64,000 bases of DNA, from assembly GCA_951640165.1 (NCBI GenBank), contig OX621258.1:3371501-3435500 (forward strand), in the 5' to 3' direction. Source of the DNA: Pseudoips prasinana. Taxonomy: Eukaryota; Arthropoda; Insecta; Lepidoptera; Nolidae. Positions 10,090 through 19,674 of this stretch are shown here, piece by piece. The notes beneath the pieces were generated by a model. That model ran no database searches. It was not told the DNA's origin and saw only the letters and a list, made by a program, of their open reading frames with translations. Both the position numbers and the translations under genes were made by a program. Each line of letters starts with the position of its first letter. Positions within the stretch are counted from its first letter, which is position 1.

Positions 10090-10252
10090 AATCTGGCCCG
10101 GTTGGCAAATGCTTTTTTTTCACGCCCGCGGTCGTGGGTTCAATTCCCACCCCGGATAGATATTTGTGTGCATGAACATGTCTGTTTGTCCCGAGTCTGA
10201 GTGTAATTAACATGTCGGTTTGTCCTGTGTCTGGGTGTAATAAATAATAATA
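10090..10252 (+). mobile_element. SINE2 head with duplicated body segment
   Basis: B box gtcgtgggttcaattccca and gaacatgtctgtttgtcc are clear. The block gtctgtttgtcc-gagtct-gtgtaat appears twice in tandem, then a tail of taataataa. The 3' half is missing. Confidence 0.7.
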
Positions 10253-10268
10253 CGAATTCAATTTTCCC

Positions 10269-10338
10269 TCCTCTTGACAGCCAAATGACGTCCACAGCTG
10301 GACAAAGGCCTTTTCGAATAATCTCCACAATGCAATTG
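10269..10338 (-). mobile_element. LINE-B terminal fragment
   Basis: Reverse complement carries the LINE-B end (aaggcctttgtccagctgtgg-like). Very short remnant. Confidence 0.6.
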
Positions 10339-10376
10339 TGTCCAATAATTGGAGGGAAATGCAATAATTTCTTTCT

Positions 10377-10860
10377 TCTCCGGGTCGTCCACCTAGGTAG
10401 CTAGAGAAAGTCGCAGGCTAGCTAGGGTATCCTCAGCGGCGAGGATCGCGTTGCCCCCTTAACACGTTATCGTTAATCCCGTGCAAGTGATCTGACCCCC
10501 ATTTTGAATTCCAACTTTTTAATTCAGCGGCCGCTTGAGCTGTGGCCCGAACCCCATAAGGGTGCCCTCAGGTATTAGTCGCTTAAATTAAGCTACTGGT
10601 TGAGAGCCTAGCGCTAGCCAACTGCTCGTTGTTTTCAATTTTTTAATTTTAATTTTAATATACAATTTATTCGTTATTTAAGGATATTAAAAATATATGT
10701 GACAAAACAGACCGCACGGACGGACTAATTCAAAATATTTTGTTGCTTTAATTACTGTTTCTAAACTGTGTTTATGTAATACATTGTGAGCTTGACAAGT
10801 ACAAATGTATGTAAATACCCAAGTGCTGAATAAATTTCATTATTTCATTATTCGGGTTAG
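10377..10860 (+). mobile_element. LINE-J 3' end
   Basis: Contains cgtccacctaggtagctaga, aggctagctagggtatcctc, agaccgcacggacggactaa and the terminus gtgctgaataaatttcatta. Untranslated tail of a truncated LINE. Confidence 0.65.
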
Positions 10861-10995
10861 CGATAGCTGTATGATGGTCATTGAATTCGGAGAGACGCTG
10901 CTGCGTGTTCTCTCGTATGAATAATGAATATCTACGCCCCCCACGGAATAAGATGGGGTGGTGATATAGTATGCCGTCAGCCACAAAACAATCTA
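10861..10995 (+). repeat. RepX
   Basis: gagagacgctgctgcgtgtt, cgccccccacggaataagat and ggggtggtgatat follow the RepX order. Partial copy. Confidence 0.6.
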
Positions 10996-11349
10996 ATTTT
11001 ACTGCCAGCAAATTATTTCCCCACGGGTCAATAAAGTAGTGATTCGTCGAACGCCCCAAAATAGCTCGATTTAACATTCCATGCGAAATTAGTGCATGTT
11101 TTCAAAATAATCGCATTCCATCTCACTTTCTAAAATCTTAGTTTTCGATTATAGATATAGTTTAATAGCTGATGCCTGCAAAGTATACGTAATGAGCTAT
11201 GATGGTTACTCATTCCTCTTGGGGTCAGCTCCTACTTAACCGGTTACAGCTAGCTACTAAAATAATAAAGCACTGCCATTTAATCCCAAACTAAGCAGAA
11301 CATATACTTGGTAATCTTTTAATTGGTAATTTATTGATAACGAACAGAC
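10996..11349. other. Unassigned stretch
   Basis: No supported ORF. A short SINE2-like gccatttaatcccaaacta fragment lies near 11275 (minus orientation). Confidence 0.35.
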
Positions 11350-11703
11350 TTTGAGAGACAGAATTCGAAATACTGATGTAAGAGAGCGTTGTGGTGTGAA
11401 AGAGGATGTAGTCACAAAGATTGAAAAAGGCATGCTGAGTTGGTTTGGCCATTTAGAAAGGATGAATGAAAGAAGATTGACAAAAGAAGTATACCTGGCC
11501 TATGTGAATGGGACAACCGGAAGGGGAAGACCACGTCGAACATTCTCTGACCAAATTGGAGATGTTCTCAATAAAGGGCAGGTCAGAAGTACCCTAAACC
11601 GGCGAGCATGTATGAAGAATATAATGACAGTAATCGAGGCAAAAGAAGAATGCAAAGATGGAAATCCGTTGTCTCTGCCTACCCCTCTGGGAAACAGAGA
11701 TTT
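11350..11703 (+). pseudogene. LINE-A (RTE-like) polymerase C-terminus
   Basis: The longest LINE-A frame in the window (11351-11713) starts about 50 residues upstream of the other copies: [20 protein letters not shown], then [40 protein letters not shown] and the YPSGKQ-like end. The start is an internal methionine forced by truncation, not a real initiator. The usual terminal stop and ATGT tail are replaced by an abrupt junction with LINE-C sequence at about 11700, so this copy is also 3'-broken. Confidence 0.7.
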
Positions 11704-11720
11704 AAAACGTTAATAACGTT

Positions 11721-12009
11721 CAGTATAACAATGGCATTAGGATGCTATTGGGCCTGCCCCGCTTTTGTAGTGCCTCTAGCATGTTTACAGAAGCTAGAGT
11801 GGACGGCTTTCATGGTTCTTTACTTAGTAGATTGCGGAGCAGCACTAATGGCATCCTAAAGTCATTGCTGAGAAGTATAACTCCTGCATTATGAAGGAGT
11901 TCTTAAGAGTCCTAATGAAGTAGAAGTACTAACATAGGTTAAGAAAAATTGTTACTAACACTATGGATGTTTATCTGAAAATAAATTGTTATTATTATTA
12001 TAATAATAA
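11721..12009 (+). pseudogene. LINE-C (CR1/Jockey-type) polymerase C-terminus
   Basis: Reading from 11721, QYNNGIRMLLGLPRFCSASS is followed by MFTEARVDGFHG, then SSTNGILKSLL. The same domain is found at 22331-22754 (QYNNVFRMLLKLPWFCSASE). A deletion in the middle removes about ten residues relative to that copy. The element ends in an ATTATTATTATAATAATAAT tail at about 11986-12009. No polymerase core. Confidence 0.65.
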
Positions 12010-12111
12010 TCCGACCCTTCCAGCGGTAAATAGTTTTCATAGAAGCATATTTTTATTCCATAACGGGACGTCATATTATAAAAAAATAATTTAACAAAAA
12101 ATAATTTCAAG

Positions 12112-12203
12112 TGTCTCACTATCACGGTTCATGAGATACAGCCTGGCGACAGACGGACAGAGTAATAAGGTCCCGTTTTACCCTTGGGTACGGAACCCTA
12201 ATA
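12112..12203 (+). repeat. GGCC repeat, 3' part
   Basis: ctatcacggttcatgagata, gacagacggacagag and ggaaccctaataaaa match the right half of the short GGCC form. Confidence 0.7.
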
Positions 12204-12280
12204 AAAATATCACTATCCTTCCACCTCTTCCTCATAGAATGTATTAAGTGTTTAGTATTTTGATTAGTCTACATTACAGA

Positions 12281-12502
12281 CGGTCACCGTAGCCTAGTTG
12301 GTAGTGCTCCTGCCTCCGAAGCTGGTGGTCCTGGGTTCGAATTCGAATATTTGTTTCTGAGTCATGGATGTTTTCTATGTATATAAGTATTTATCTATCT
12401 ATATAAGTATGTATATCGTCGCCTGGCACCCATAGTACAAGCTTTGCTTAGTTTGGGGCTAGGATGATCTGTGTGACATTGTCCCTATTTATTATAATTA
12501 GT
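12281..12502 (+). mobile_element. SINE1 (tRNA-derived)
   Basis: Head with A box tagcctagttggtagtg and B box cctgggttcgaattc. The body tgagtcatggatgttttcta and 3' block agtacaagctttgcttagtt end at gacattgtccc plus an ATT tail. The internal boxes make it a potential RNA polymerase III template. It has a small deletion after the B box. Confidence 0.85.
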
Positions 12503-12788
12503 ATGTAAGTGTATTACAGACCTACACACATCATTATAGCTCTTCAAAATTTATATGTCGCAGTTCTGCTGGTAGAAATTTCTTGCAAAATAAGCAGTAC
12601 CTTTGTACAAATCATTTCTTCGTACATGACTCTGTTTATTGTATGTTTTGTGTGTACAAGAATATATTAATGTAATTAATGTATAATTGAAAAAGAAATA
12701 CAAATTTAAATACTTAACTTAAATTATAAGAAAAAGCAAAATAGCTATATAAATTTACTTTATTAAATTATTCATAATAATATAGTGG

Positions 12789-13040
12789 ATGCCCCTTCGC
12801 TTCTGCATAGCATTTCTTTTAGAGTACCTACCTCGTGGACTAGAGCGTCAATGCCGTAAAAAGGATTTATTTTCTATCCCCAAAAGTAGAACCTGTTATT
12901 GTAAGAACATGTTTGTAAGGCGTGCCTGTGAACTTTATAATAATAGCGAAAAACTAGCAGACTTTGATGTTTTCTGTTGTACAGTAACATCATTGAAAAT
13001 ATGTTTTTGTCTTTAGTATAACCTTTTTAAATTTCATAAG
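12789..13040 (+). pseudogene. LINE-G polymerase C-terminus, candidate
   Basis: ORF 12789-13016 includes IPKSRTCYCKNMFVRRACEL, then YNNSEKLADFDVF and a terminal SLK. This resembles the P-x-x-R-T-x-x-x-x-x-F-x-x-R-x-x-x-L-Y-N end of Jockey/CR1-type LINE polymerases. No other domain is present. It could be chance, but an AT-rich untranslated tail follows. Confidence 0.45.
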
Positions 13041-13050
13041 TAACTTTGAA

Positions 13051-13448
13051 CTTAGTTCATCGACGAATACTTTGTTAATCCACGAGGAAACTCTAATCTT
13101 TAAGTAAAAAATGAAATATTTAAGTTTTTCTGTATGACCGTTTGTTTCTTAGCAAAAAAAAATTAACTATACCTAAATACTATAACTAAGTTATAGGGCG
13201 TCGTAAAATTCCTCCGCATCGTCGGGAGGTAAGATGCCCAGAAGGCTGGCCGCATTGCCACGCTGTATGGCAATTTTTAACCCCTTTGATATATGATATG
13301 AAATAATATTCTGGGACATGTGGGTGTGTGATCTCTGGCAAAATCAGCGTGATATTATGTTAACCAGCTTGCAACCAATATCTGGAGTAGTTTATTATAC
13401 GGACCTTGTAGCAACAAGGAACAACTTCCGTGCGTTTAAGCGCTTCTG
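13051..13448. other. Unassigned stretch
   Basis: No supported gene. An imperfect GC-rich patch (cctccgcatcgtcgggaggt) occurs near 13211-13230. Confidence 0.4.
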
Positions 13449-13812
13449 CCATACCTACTATTGGAATCAAATATAACAGCTCACTTAGGACCCTTAAATT
13501 GATCCTCGGTGCTTTTGCAGCTGGCTTCTCTAGTTGCAAATCTCTCATTTTATGAGGCTATAGACGCTTTACATCATTCTGTCTCCCGCTTTGCTCTGGA
13601 GGGAAGTGGAACTATTCATTTTCTAACTCCTCCTTTTTTCTGTTTCTAATTAAATTCGTTGCGGGATCCAATACAGTTAAAGCGATTCCCCGGGACGTGC
13701 CTGAGCGTCACCGCTCAGTGTCATTTCATTGTGTGCCACTGTTGATCCTGGCTTATAGGAGTTGCAGTGGTGGGTAAGAGGGAGGGACTAGTCCCGATAA
13801 AAAAAAAAAATC
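13449..13812 (+). mobile_element. Retroposon Z with poly(A) tail
   Basis: About 360 bp, closely matched at 38951-39309. Both begin cctactattggaatcaaata and end tcccgat followed by an A run, so this is the 3' end of a poly(A)-tailed retroposon. No reading frame is shared by the copies, so the autonomous source is unknown. Confidence 0.7.
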
Positions 13813-13844
13813 CTGGTACATCATTCACGTGTGTTTGGCAGTGT

Positions 13845-13877
13845 CGCCATCTGATCCCAAACTAAGCAGAGCTTATA
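13845..13877 (-). mobile_element. SINE2 3' fragment
   Basis: ctgatcccaaactaagcaga then gctt is the antisense SINE2 3' block. It continues into the palindrome at 13878. Confidence 0.6.
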
Positions 13878-13924
13878 CTATGGAAACGGATATATTTATT
13901 TTGTAAATATATCCGTTTCCATAG
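13878..13924. repeat. Perfect fold-back, 21-bp arms, 5-nt loop
   Basis: Arms 13878-13898 and 13904-13924 are exact reverse complements (ctatggaaacggatatattt...), loop ttttg. It lies exactly between a SINE2 fragment and a Helitron fragment. Confidence 0.95.
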
Positions 13925-14074
13925 TTTTACCCGCGTTATACTTTATAATTTATAGCCTATGGGTTAATCTAGAATGTCAGCTAGCTTCATATTGAAATCG
14001 CTCCAGCCGTTTAGACGTGAAGAAGTAACAAACATACACCCCCACAAACTTTCGCCTTTATAATATTAGTGTGA
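13925..14074 (-). mobile_element. HelB non-autonomous Helitron, 3' damaged
   Basis: Minus-strand 5' end TCACACTAATATTATAAAGG preceded by A. The 3' hairpin remnant (aacgcgggtaaaac) is cut by the palindrome and CTAG is lost. Confidence 0.75.
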
Positions 14075-14075
14075 T

Positions 14076-14172
14076 TACATCCAGACTCAGGACAAACAGA
14101 CATGTTCATGCACACAAATATCTGTCCGGAGAGAATCAAACCCATTACCTACGACGTGAAAGCTAAGCATTT
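14076..14172 (-). mobile_element. SINE2 head and proximal body
   Basis: Antisense cccagactcaggacaaacag-like block, then the diverged B box and the head. It abuts the 5' end of HelB. Confidence 0.7.
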
Positions 14173-14173
14173 T

Positions 14174-14420
14174 GACGGACACCGTAGCCTAGTTGGTAGT
14201 GCTCCTGCCTACGAAGCTGGTGGTCCTGGGTTCGAATCCCGGTAATTGCAAATATTTGTGTGATGAGGACGAACATTTGTTTCTGAGTCATGGATGTTTT
14301 CTATGTATATAAGTATTTATCTATGTATATAAGTATGTATATCGTCGCCTGGTACCCATAGTACAAGCTTTGCTTAGTTTGGGGCTAGGATGATCTGTGT
14401 GACATTGTCCCTAGATATTA
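14174..14420 (+). mobile_element. SINE1 (tRNA-derived), near full length
   Basis: Clear A box (tagcctagttggtagtg) and B box (gggttcgaatcccgg), then gtgatgaggacgaacatttg and the shared 3' block. It ends at tgtccctagatattattt. Confidence 0.88.
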
Positions 14421-14629
14421 TTTACCAACCTCGCCAACAGGCCAGAGCCCCTAACTCTTGGCCTATAATAATTCGCCGAAGTATTTCTAAACAAGTGTTT
14501 GTATCGAGGTGCATATTGATTACAGAGTAAGGGGAACCGAGGGGCGATGACTGTTCAGTTTTGATTAGGTCATTTCAAGATTGATCGTACATAGCCGAAC
14601 AAAGAACATCTATTAGTACATTTCCTCTT

Positions 14630-14780
14630 ATTCCGTGGGGGGCGTAGAAGTGGTCTCGGGGGATAATCTACTAGAGGAGAACAAACAGCTGCGTCTTTCC
14701 GTGTACTATGACCAGCATACTGCGATTGCCAACCCGTCTGCCAAGCGTGGTTATTATGGCATAACCCTCCAATATGATGG
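14630..14780 (-). repeat. RepX
   Basis: Antisense landmarks: tccgtggggggcgtagaagt, acaaacagctgcgtctttcc, gcgattgccaacccgtctgc. Confidence 0.7.
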
Positions 14781-14784
14781 ACGC

Positions 14785-15112
14785 TTTTTTTTTTTTTTTT
14801 TTTTTTTAACCTGACGCTACAGTTAGCCTAGGAGGCTTTCACTGCTTCACCGGACTATAGAGGCGAGCAGAGGGCTCGAGCCGTCTAGAAATTAAGTAAC
14901 CCGCGCCGGAGGGCACCCCCTGTGGGGTTCGAACCTCGACTCTGGGCGATTACTGGCGGGGAGAGGGCAGAGATCATCATTTTAGGGAGTTTTGTGCAAC
15001 TTTCGCTCTACGTTAATGACATGACGCGGCCCCCCGTCCGCGTTGAGGGGGGCTTTTTATCGGTACGATATTATGATGGACACTGCTCCATTGTAGAAAT
15101 CTTTTGAGGGCG
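14785..15112 (-). mobile_element. Retroposon Y with poly(A) tail
   Basis: A run of about 24 T at 14785-14808 is the antisense poly(A) tail. The body holds gaggctttcactgcttcacc and ggggttcgaacctcgactct, which antisense gives a GGTTCGAACCC B-box-like motif. Other copies are at 26650-26935 and 38235-38340. Origin (SINE or LINE 3' end) unresolved. Confidence 0.6.
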
Positions 15113-15199
15113 CCTTTCATGTGTCATTCTGTTTATATGATGCATTTTGTATGGATCGCCATTATTTAATTTTTTGTATTTATTATACTAATATTTGAC

Positions 15200-15428
15200 T
15201 GCACGTGTGGCGCAGCGGCTAAGACGTCGCCTCGCCGCTTCGTGTCGTGGGTTAGAGTCCCGCGCCGGACAACTATTTGTGTGACCCATAAATAGTTGTT
15301 CTGAGTCTGGATGTTATTTGTGTCCGTCTATTATATGTTTGTAAAGTACCCCGCAACACAGGGATTAAATTCCCTACTGCGGGCGTTGTCTTTAAAAACG
15401 AAAAAAAAAAAAAAAAAAAAAAAAAAAC
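15200..15428 (+). mobile_element. SINE3 (tRNA-derived) with long poly(A)
   Basis: Head gtgtggcgcagcggctaaga (A-box region) and a diverged B box gtgggttagagtccc. The body gtgacccataaatagttgtt and accccgcaacacagggatta follows, then an A run of about 28 at 15400-15428. The long pure A tail suggests a young copy. Confidence 0.85.
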
Positions 15429-15502
15429 GTTAATTTAGTTTAATTACTACAGTTTCATGGGTACATAGCGCTCCTTAAGTTACGTCCTATATTTATGTTA
15501 AT

Positions 15503-15870
15503 TGTCTCGTTGATCTAGCGGTAGCGTGTTCAACCGCAGAAAATAAGGTCCCGGGTTCAAATCCCGGGTCGGGCCAAAAAGTGATTTTGAGATTTTTCCG
15601 TAAAAATAACTTTCTCAGTATCAGCCCGAAGTCTGAGTTGGCGGTATATCACCTCCGTGTCTCGGAGAGCACATAAAGCCGTCGGTCCTGTACCTGACCG
15701 CTTTCCGGTCGTGTCGCTAGTCGTCCCATCGGATCATAAGAGTGATGGAATAGAAAGTGCTCCTGTGTTTGCGCACACACTTGTGCACAATAATATGACG
15801 TGCGCAATTGGCTAATCTCCATTGAGAATGGCTGCCGTGGCCGAAATTCGGCCGGAAAGACATCATCATA
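15503..15870 (+). mobile_element. SINE4 (tRNA-derived), full length
   Basis: Head gttgatctagcggtagcgtg (A box) and cccgggttcaaatcccgggt (B box in a perfect stem). The middle core ctccgtgtctcggagagcac is shared with the 5S-headed SINE. The 3' part has ctttccggtcgtgtcgctag, cccatcggatcataagagtg and cgaaattcggccgg. About 370 bp. Other copies are at 21252, 28903, 33053 and 35368. Confidence 0.88.
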
Positions 15871-15943
15871 TTTATGTTACATTTTGTGTTTTTTAACACA
15901 CCGCCCGTACTATAGAAAAAAAACTTGTGGGTACTTATGTACA

Positions 15944-16193
15944 CGCGTTAGAAGTTATACTTCTTAATATACAACTTGAACATAGTTATCAATTTTCATA
16001 CCACCTAGAACTAACTGCATGCTGTTATTTTTACGATGCGCGGGCAGATGCGCGCGCATCGTAAAAATTCACTGTCATACCACCTAGAAGTAACTTCATG
16101 CTGTTAAATTTTTTGTTGTCGGTGTGCGCGCGCATCGTAAAAATTCACTCTCATCATTTTTCTCCATCGCGCCAAAAGAAGTATAACTTCAAT
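15944..16193. repeat. Inverted-end element with internal 15-bp palindrome
   Basis: Ends gaagttatacttctt (about 15951) and aagaagtataacttc (about 16178) are exact inverse copies. Inside, taccacctagaa plus catgctgtta occurs twice in tandem. tttttacgatgcgcg / cgcgcatcgtaaaaa forms a perfect 15-bp fold-back near 16030-16070. No ORF. Confidence 0.6.
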
Positions 16194-16261
16194 AAATCTC
16201 AGTATCTGAGAACTTTAAAAACATGAAACAAACTCAGAAGAACTGCTTTTTTTAATACAGT

Positions 16262-16424
16262 GCCCGGGTACTTTACAAACATATAATCGAGGGACACAAA
16301 GTACATTCAGGCTCGGAGCAACTTCTTATTAGTCTCACAAATAGTTGTCCTATACGTGACCGAACCCGAAACACTAGAACGTCGTGGTACCAACGAGGTA
16401 ACTACTTTAACCAAGGCGCTCATA
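16262..16424 (-). mobile_element. SINE3, diverged
   Basis: Antisense gggtactttacaaacatata, gacacaaagtacatt and ctcacaaatagttgtcc follow SINE3. The tRNA-like head is barely recognisable. Confidence 0.6.
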
Positions 16425-16680
16425 GCTAGATGCTCACACCGGTCCGTACGTGATCGGCGAGGTTAAGCAACTAGGCTCGCGGTCAGTTCATAGATGGGTG
16501 ACCGCCAAAGTGGTTTAATTCCTGAGCGTCTCCGTGCTTCGGAGGGCACGTTAAGCTCTCAGTACCGGTTGTAGTCATTAGACAACAGTCGTTAAGCCAT
16601 GTCAGAGGCCTACTGGGCGGCTTGAACAACTCTGACACTAGGGTAACCACTGCCCATACGATAAGAAAGAAAGAAGACTT
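16424..16680 (+). mobile_element. 5S rRNA-headed SINE
   Basis: The head reads gaggttaagcaactaggctc, cggtcagttcatag and atgggtgaccgcc, i.e. the A-box to C-box promoter part of 5S rRNA. The body has gcgtctccgtgcttcggagg, then attagacaacagtcgttaag, ggcctactgggcggcttgaa and gggtaaccactgcccatacg, ending in taagaaagaaagaag. The first 30-40 nt of 5S are absent. Confidence 0.85.
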
Positions 16681-17697
16681 TAAACAAGATCGCCATTGAA
16701 CAATTACCGCCATTAACCAATACATCACAGGTGCAGTTAATAATCTGCTCACAAAATTCCCAGAACAAATAGAAAGTTGCGCCAAAAGGTGCAACGAATT
16801 AACGCTCAATTACCTGTCTGAGCCTACGTGACCAATCCCTCGTCTAAGACATTCAACTGCTCCAATACACAGGAATCTATTAAATACTGGCGACCTGACG
16901 AGTGACGTAGCTCACGTATCCCCTTACCAGTTGCGTGTCGTCACGTAGACATTGTAATCTATACATACCTACATATATTAAAATCGTAGGAAAGTAAAAA
17001 CTGTACATTGAATATTTTTTTTAAAGGATACTTGAGGCGCGATCTACAATCAAATCAAATTATTTATTTCATTTCATTTTGGTTCATACATGATAACAAA
17101 AAACAATTAAAGTTCCACCAAAATCTGCCTAACAAGACATATGAACATTACTTAAATACATTTCTATTATTTAAATACATACATACAAATTCATTATTAT
17201 CATCATCATCATATCATATCATCCATTTTAATGAATAATCTCTAAGATTTTTTTTTTAAATAATAATAATCACTTTATTTCCAGAATATTGTAGTACAGA
17301 ACCACTTACAGACCAAAATACATTGTAATGTTATTAGCTTACATAATAGGATACAACACAGTAAGTGTGTAAGTATATAGGTAATTGACACTCTATTTAA
17401 CTTGTGTTATGGATACCAGGTCTCTCAGAATCACCGACAGAAAAATTCAACCTATTAGGTAGATGCTTAACTATTTAAAACAATAATAATAAAATGTCAA
17501 TAATTAGGTACTAAATTTATATAATTAAATGTCCAAATTAATTAAAATAAATTATTATCGTATAAAATATTATATATAATATAAATTCATTAATGCTGTA
17601 ATAACTTTTACAAATCAAAATCTTTTTCATTTTTGATTTAAGAAAACCTGTAGTATGAGTCTTCATAAATTGCAGCTATGATAATGCAGCAATGATA
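16681..17697. other. Unassigned AT-rich stretch
   Basis: About 1 kb with no protein-family signal. Near 17270-17340 a block (atcactttatttccagaata) looks like an antisense LINE tail. A (TCA)n run lies at about 17196-17215. Confidence 0.35.
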
Positions 17698-17746
17698 ATT
17701 ATAATTTATAAAATGTGACGCGGGTAAAACCGCGGGGCACAGCTAT
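17698..17746 (+). mobile_element. Helitron 3' terminus only
   Basis: tgacgcgggtaaaaccgcgg then ggcacagcta is the shared Helitron end; the body is lost. Confidence 0.7.
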
Positions 17747-17844
17747 AAAAATATGCCGTGATGCAATGGTTTTAAAAACATTTACTTCTTCTAAGTTTCG
17801 TAAATATTACGAAACGTAGAAGTAATTCTTATTTATTTTTTATA

Positions 17845-18000
17845 TCTGAGGGCGACAAACGAGCAAGTGGGTCACCTGATGGTAAGTCATCACCGCCGAC
17901 AATAGACACTCGCTACACCAGAGGAGTCGTGGGTGCGTTGCCGGTCTTTAAGAGGCAGTAGACATGTGTTTCTAACCCGTCCCCCCACTCCGATGAGCTC
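17845..18000 (+). repeat. Repeat V
   Basis: acaaacgagcaagtgggtca then cctgatggtaagtcatcacc matches 29240-29345 and 33390-33495. Common non-coding lepidopteran repeat, class unknown to me. Confidence 0.6.
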
Positions 18001-18149
18001 TGGCGACCTTACTCACACCCAGAAATACAACATTAAAATTACCTATTAATGTTGTTATTAAGGAATGTCTTCTGTAAGGTGGGGGAACTTCCCCAGTCAG
18101 GCTGCTCTTTGAGCGAATGAACACTTTGCCCTACCTCTCTTAATGTTAT

Positions 18150-18372
18150 AATTAAACCTATATATAGACAATAACTTAATGTATGCTAGCTAAATAACAA
18201 AATCATAAAATAAATGTTACATATACATTTTTTCATAAACTCCATGTAGGAACTTAAATAACCATTTATATTACATTCTAGGTAAGAAATAATTATGCTT
18301 ATTTAATTATACTACAAACATGTCCTGACTATTAACAAGCGCTTTTTAAAAGTCTACGTGAATGAAAACCTC
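18150..18372 (+). mobile_element. LINE-K 3' tail
   Basis: gacaataacttaatgtatgc, gctagctaaat and the terminus agtctacgtgaatgaaaacc recur at 23900, 43020 and 62895. Confidence 0.6.
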
Positions 18373-18455
18373 TTCTATTAAAATAAAATAAGAAACGTTT
18401 TTATTCGTGTAGACTTTAAAAAAGCGCTTGTAAATAGTCAGAACATGTTTGTAGT
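18312..18455. repeat. Inverted repeat of LINE-K ends, about 60-bp arms
   Basis: 18312-18372 (ctacaaacatgtcctgacta...) is inverted at 18394-18455 (...tagtcagaacatgtttgtag) with a spacer of about 21 nt. Arms differ at a few bases. Confidence 0.85.
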
Positions 18456-18467
18456 AATATATAATTC

Positions 18468-18551
18468 ATCATCGTCATGATATCAGCCGAAAGACGTCCA
18501 CAGCTGGACAAAGGCCTCCCCCAAAGATCTCCACAATTGCCGGTCTTGCTT
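18468..18551 (-). mobile_element. LINE-B terminal fragment
   Basis: Antisense tatcagccgaaagacgtcca, then acagctggacaaaggcctcc and ccacaattgccggtcttgc. The (CAT)n at the left is the element's tail. Confidence 0.8.
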
Positions 18552-18739
18552 TAATATATAATTAATTTATAATTATTTCTAGTTTTTTAAGATTTAGTTA
18601 TTTAGCTAGCTTATATTAATAAATTTAATCCTCCAGCTGTTCTTTTTCTTTTGAGATTAGATATACGCTTTGCATTGCAAATAACGCCATAAAATTTATA
18701 TTTATTTGATTTCTCATACACCTCCTGGACAAGGAATTT

Positions 18740-18915
18740 TACACTAATATTATAAAGGCGAAAGTTTGTGAGTGTGTATGTTTGTTACTCCTTCACGTCT
18801 ACATGGCTGGAGCGATTTTAATAAAATTTGGTATGGAGTTAGCTGACACCCTCGAGTAACACATAGGCTATAATTTATAAAGTTTAACGCGGGTAAAACC
18901 GCGGGGCACAGCTAG
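18740..18915 (+). mobile_element. HelB non-autonomous Helitron
   Basis: ACACTAATATTATAAAGGCG at the 5' end (the terminal C of TC is lost). The hairpin GCGGGTAAAACCGCGG and GGCACAGCTAG plus T form the 3' end. About 176 bp. Confidence 0.82.
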
Positions 18916-19260
18916 TTGAACATAAAAGAGATTTTGACGGTAAAATACACACATACAATCGATCCATTTACAAAGTAGAGTCCGTTTAAAATTTTAAATG
19001 ACTATTATAAAGAATTCTAATCTAATAGTCAATACTAATAGAGGAAATTTGGAAGTTATTTAACATCTTATGTTTTATGTAATAAGTTTTTTTACCGATA
19101 TTACTTTCAAATCAGGGCCGCGATCAATAAACAAATTATTCAGCCTAATAACTATTGAATACTTAAAAAAAATATCTAAATTCTGAATAATTTTGCGGAA
19201 ATTGTGCGCAATTACATATAGATAACATTTAAAGTGATATCACGAGGAATAATTCAATTT
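18916..19260. other. Unassigned AT-rich stretch
   Basis: No ORF or repeat recognised. Its right edge is the left 51-bp direct repeat. Confidence 0.4.
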
Positions 19261-19653
19261 ACATACACAAGTACAGATTCTTACAAAGGTCTAGACACAT
19301 TTGAAAATCATTTATATTTATAGTATAGTATTTTATTTACGTTTATGTATATGTAATAATAATATGATCATCATATTTTTAGTATACCTTTTTAATTATC
19401 TCTTTTCTTCTTTTTTATCTATTTAACATACTTTGTTGCACCATCCCCGGCATTTCACACATTTAATTTCTATCCATCCAAAGTTTGTCTGGAAGAAATC
19501 GATTTAAGCGATAAGACCGCCCATTGTACATTATAATTAATGTTTCATTGTTAAATGTTCTTTTTTTGTGTGCAATAAAGTGTATTTTATTTTTATTTAT
19601 TTACATACACAAGTACAGATTCTTACATAAGTCTAGACACATTTGAAAATCAT
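19261..19653 (+). mobile_element. LINE 3' end flanked by 51-bp direct repeats
   Basis: acatacacaagtacagattc opens a 51-bp sequence at 19261-19311 that recurs at 19603-19653 with two mismatches. Between them 19312-19602 holds a tail with tgtctggaagaaatcgattt, gcgataagaccgcccattgt and gcaataaagtgtattttatt, typical of a lepidopteran LINE 3' UTR. Read as an insertion with an unusually long target duplication. Confidence 0.6.
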
Positions 19654-19674
19654 AATGGCCCTCCAGGATTCTTT

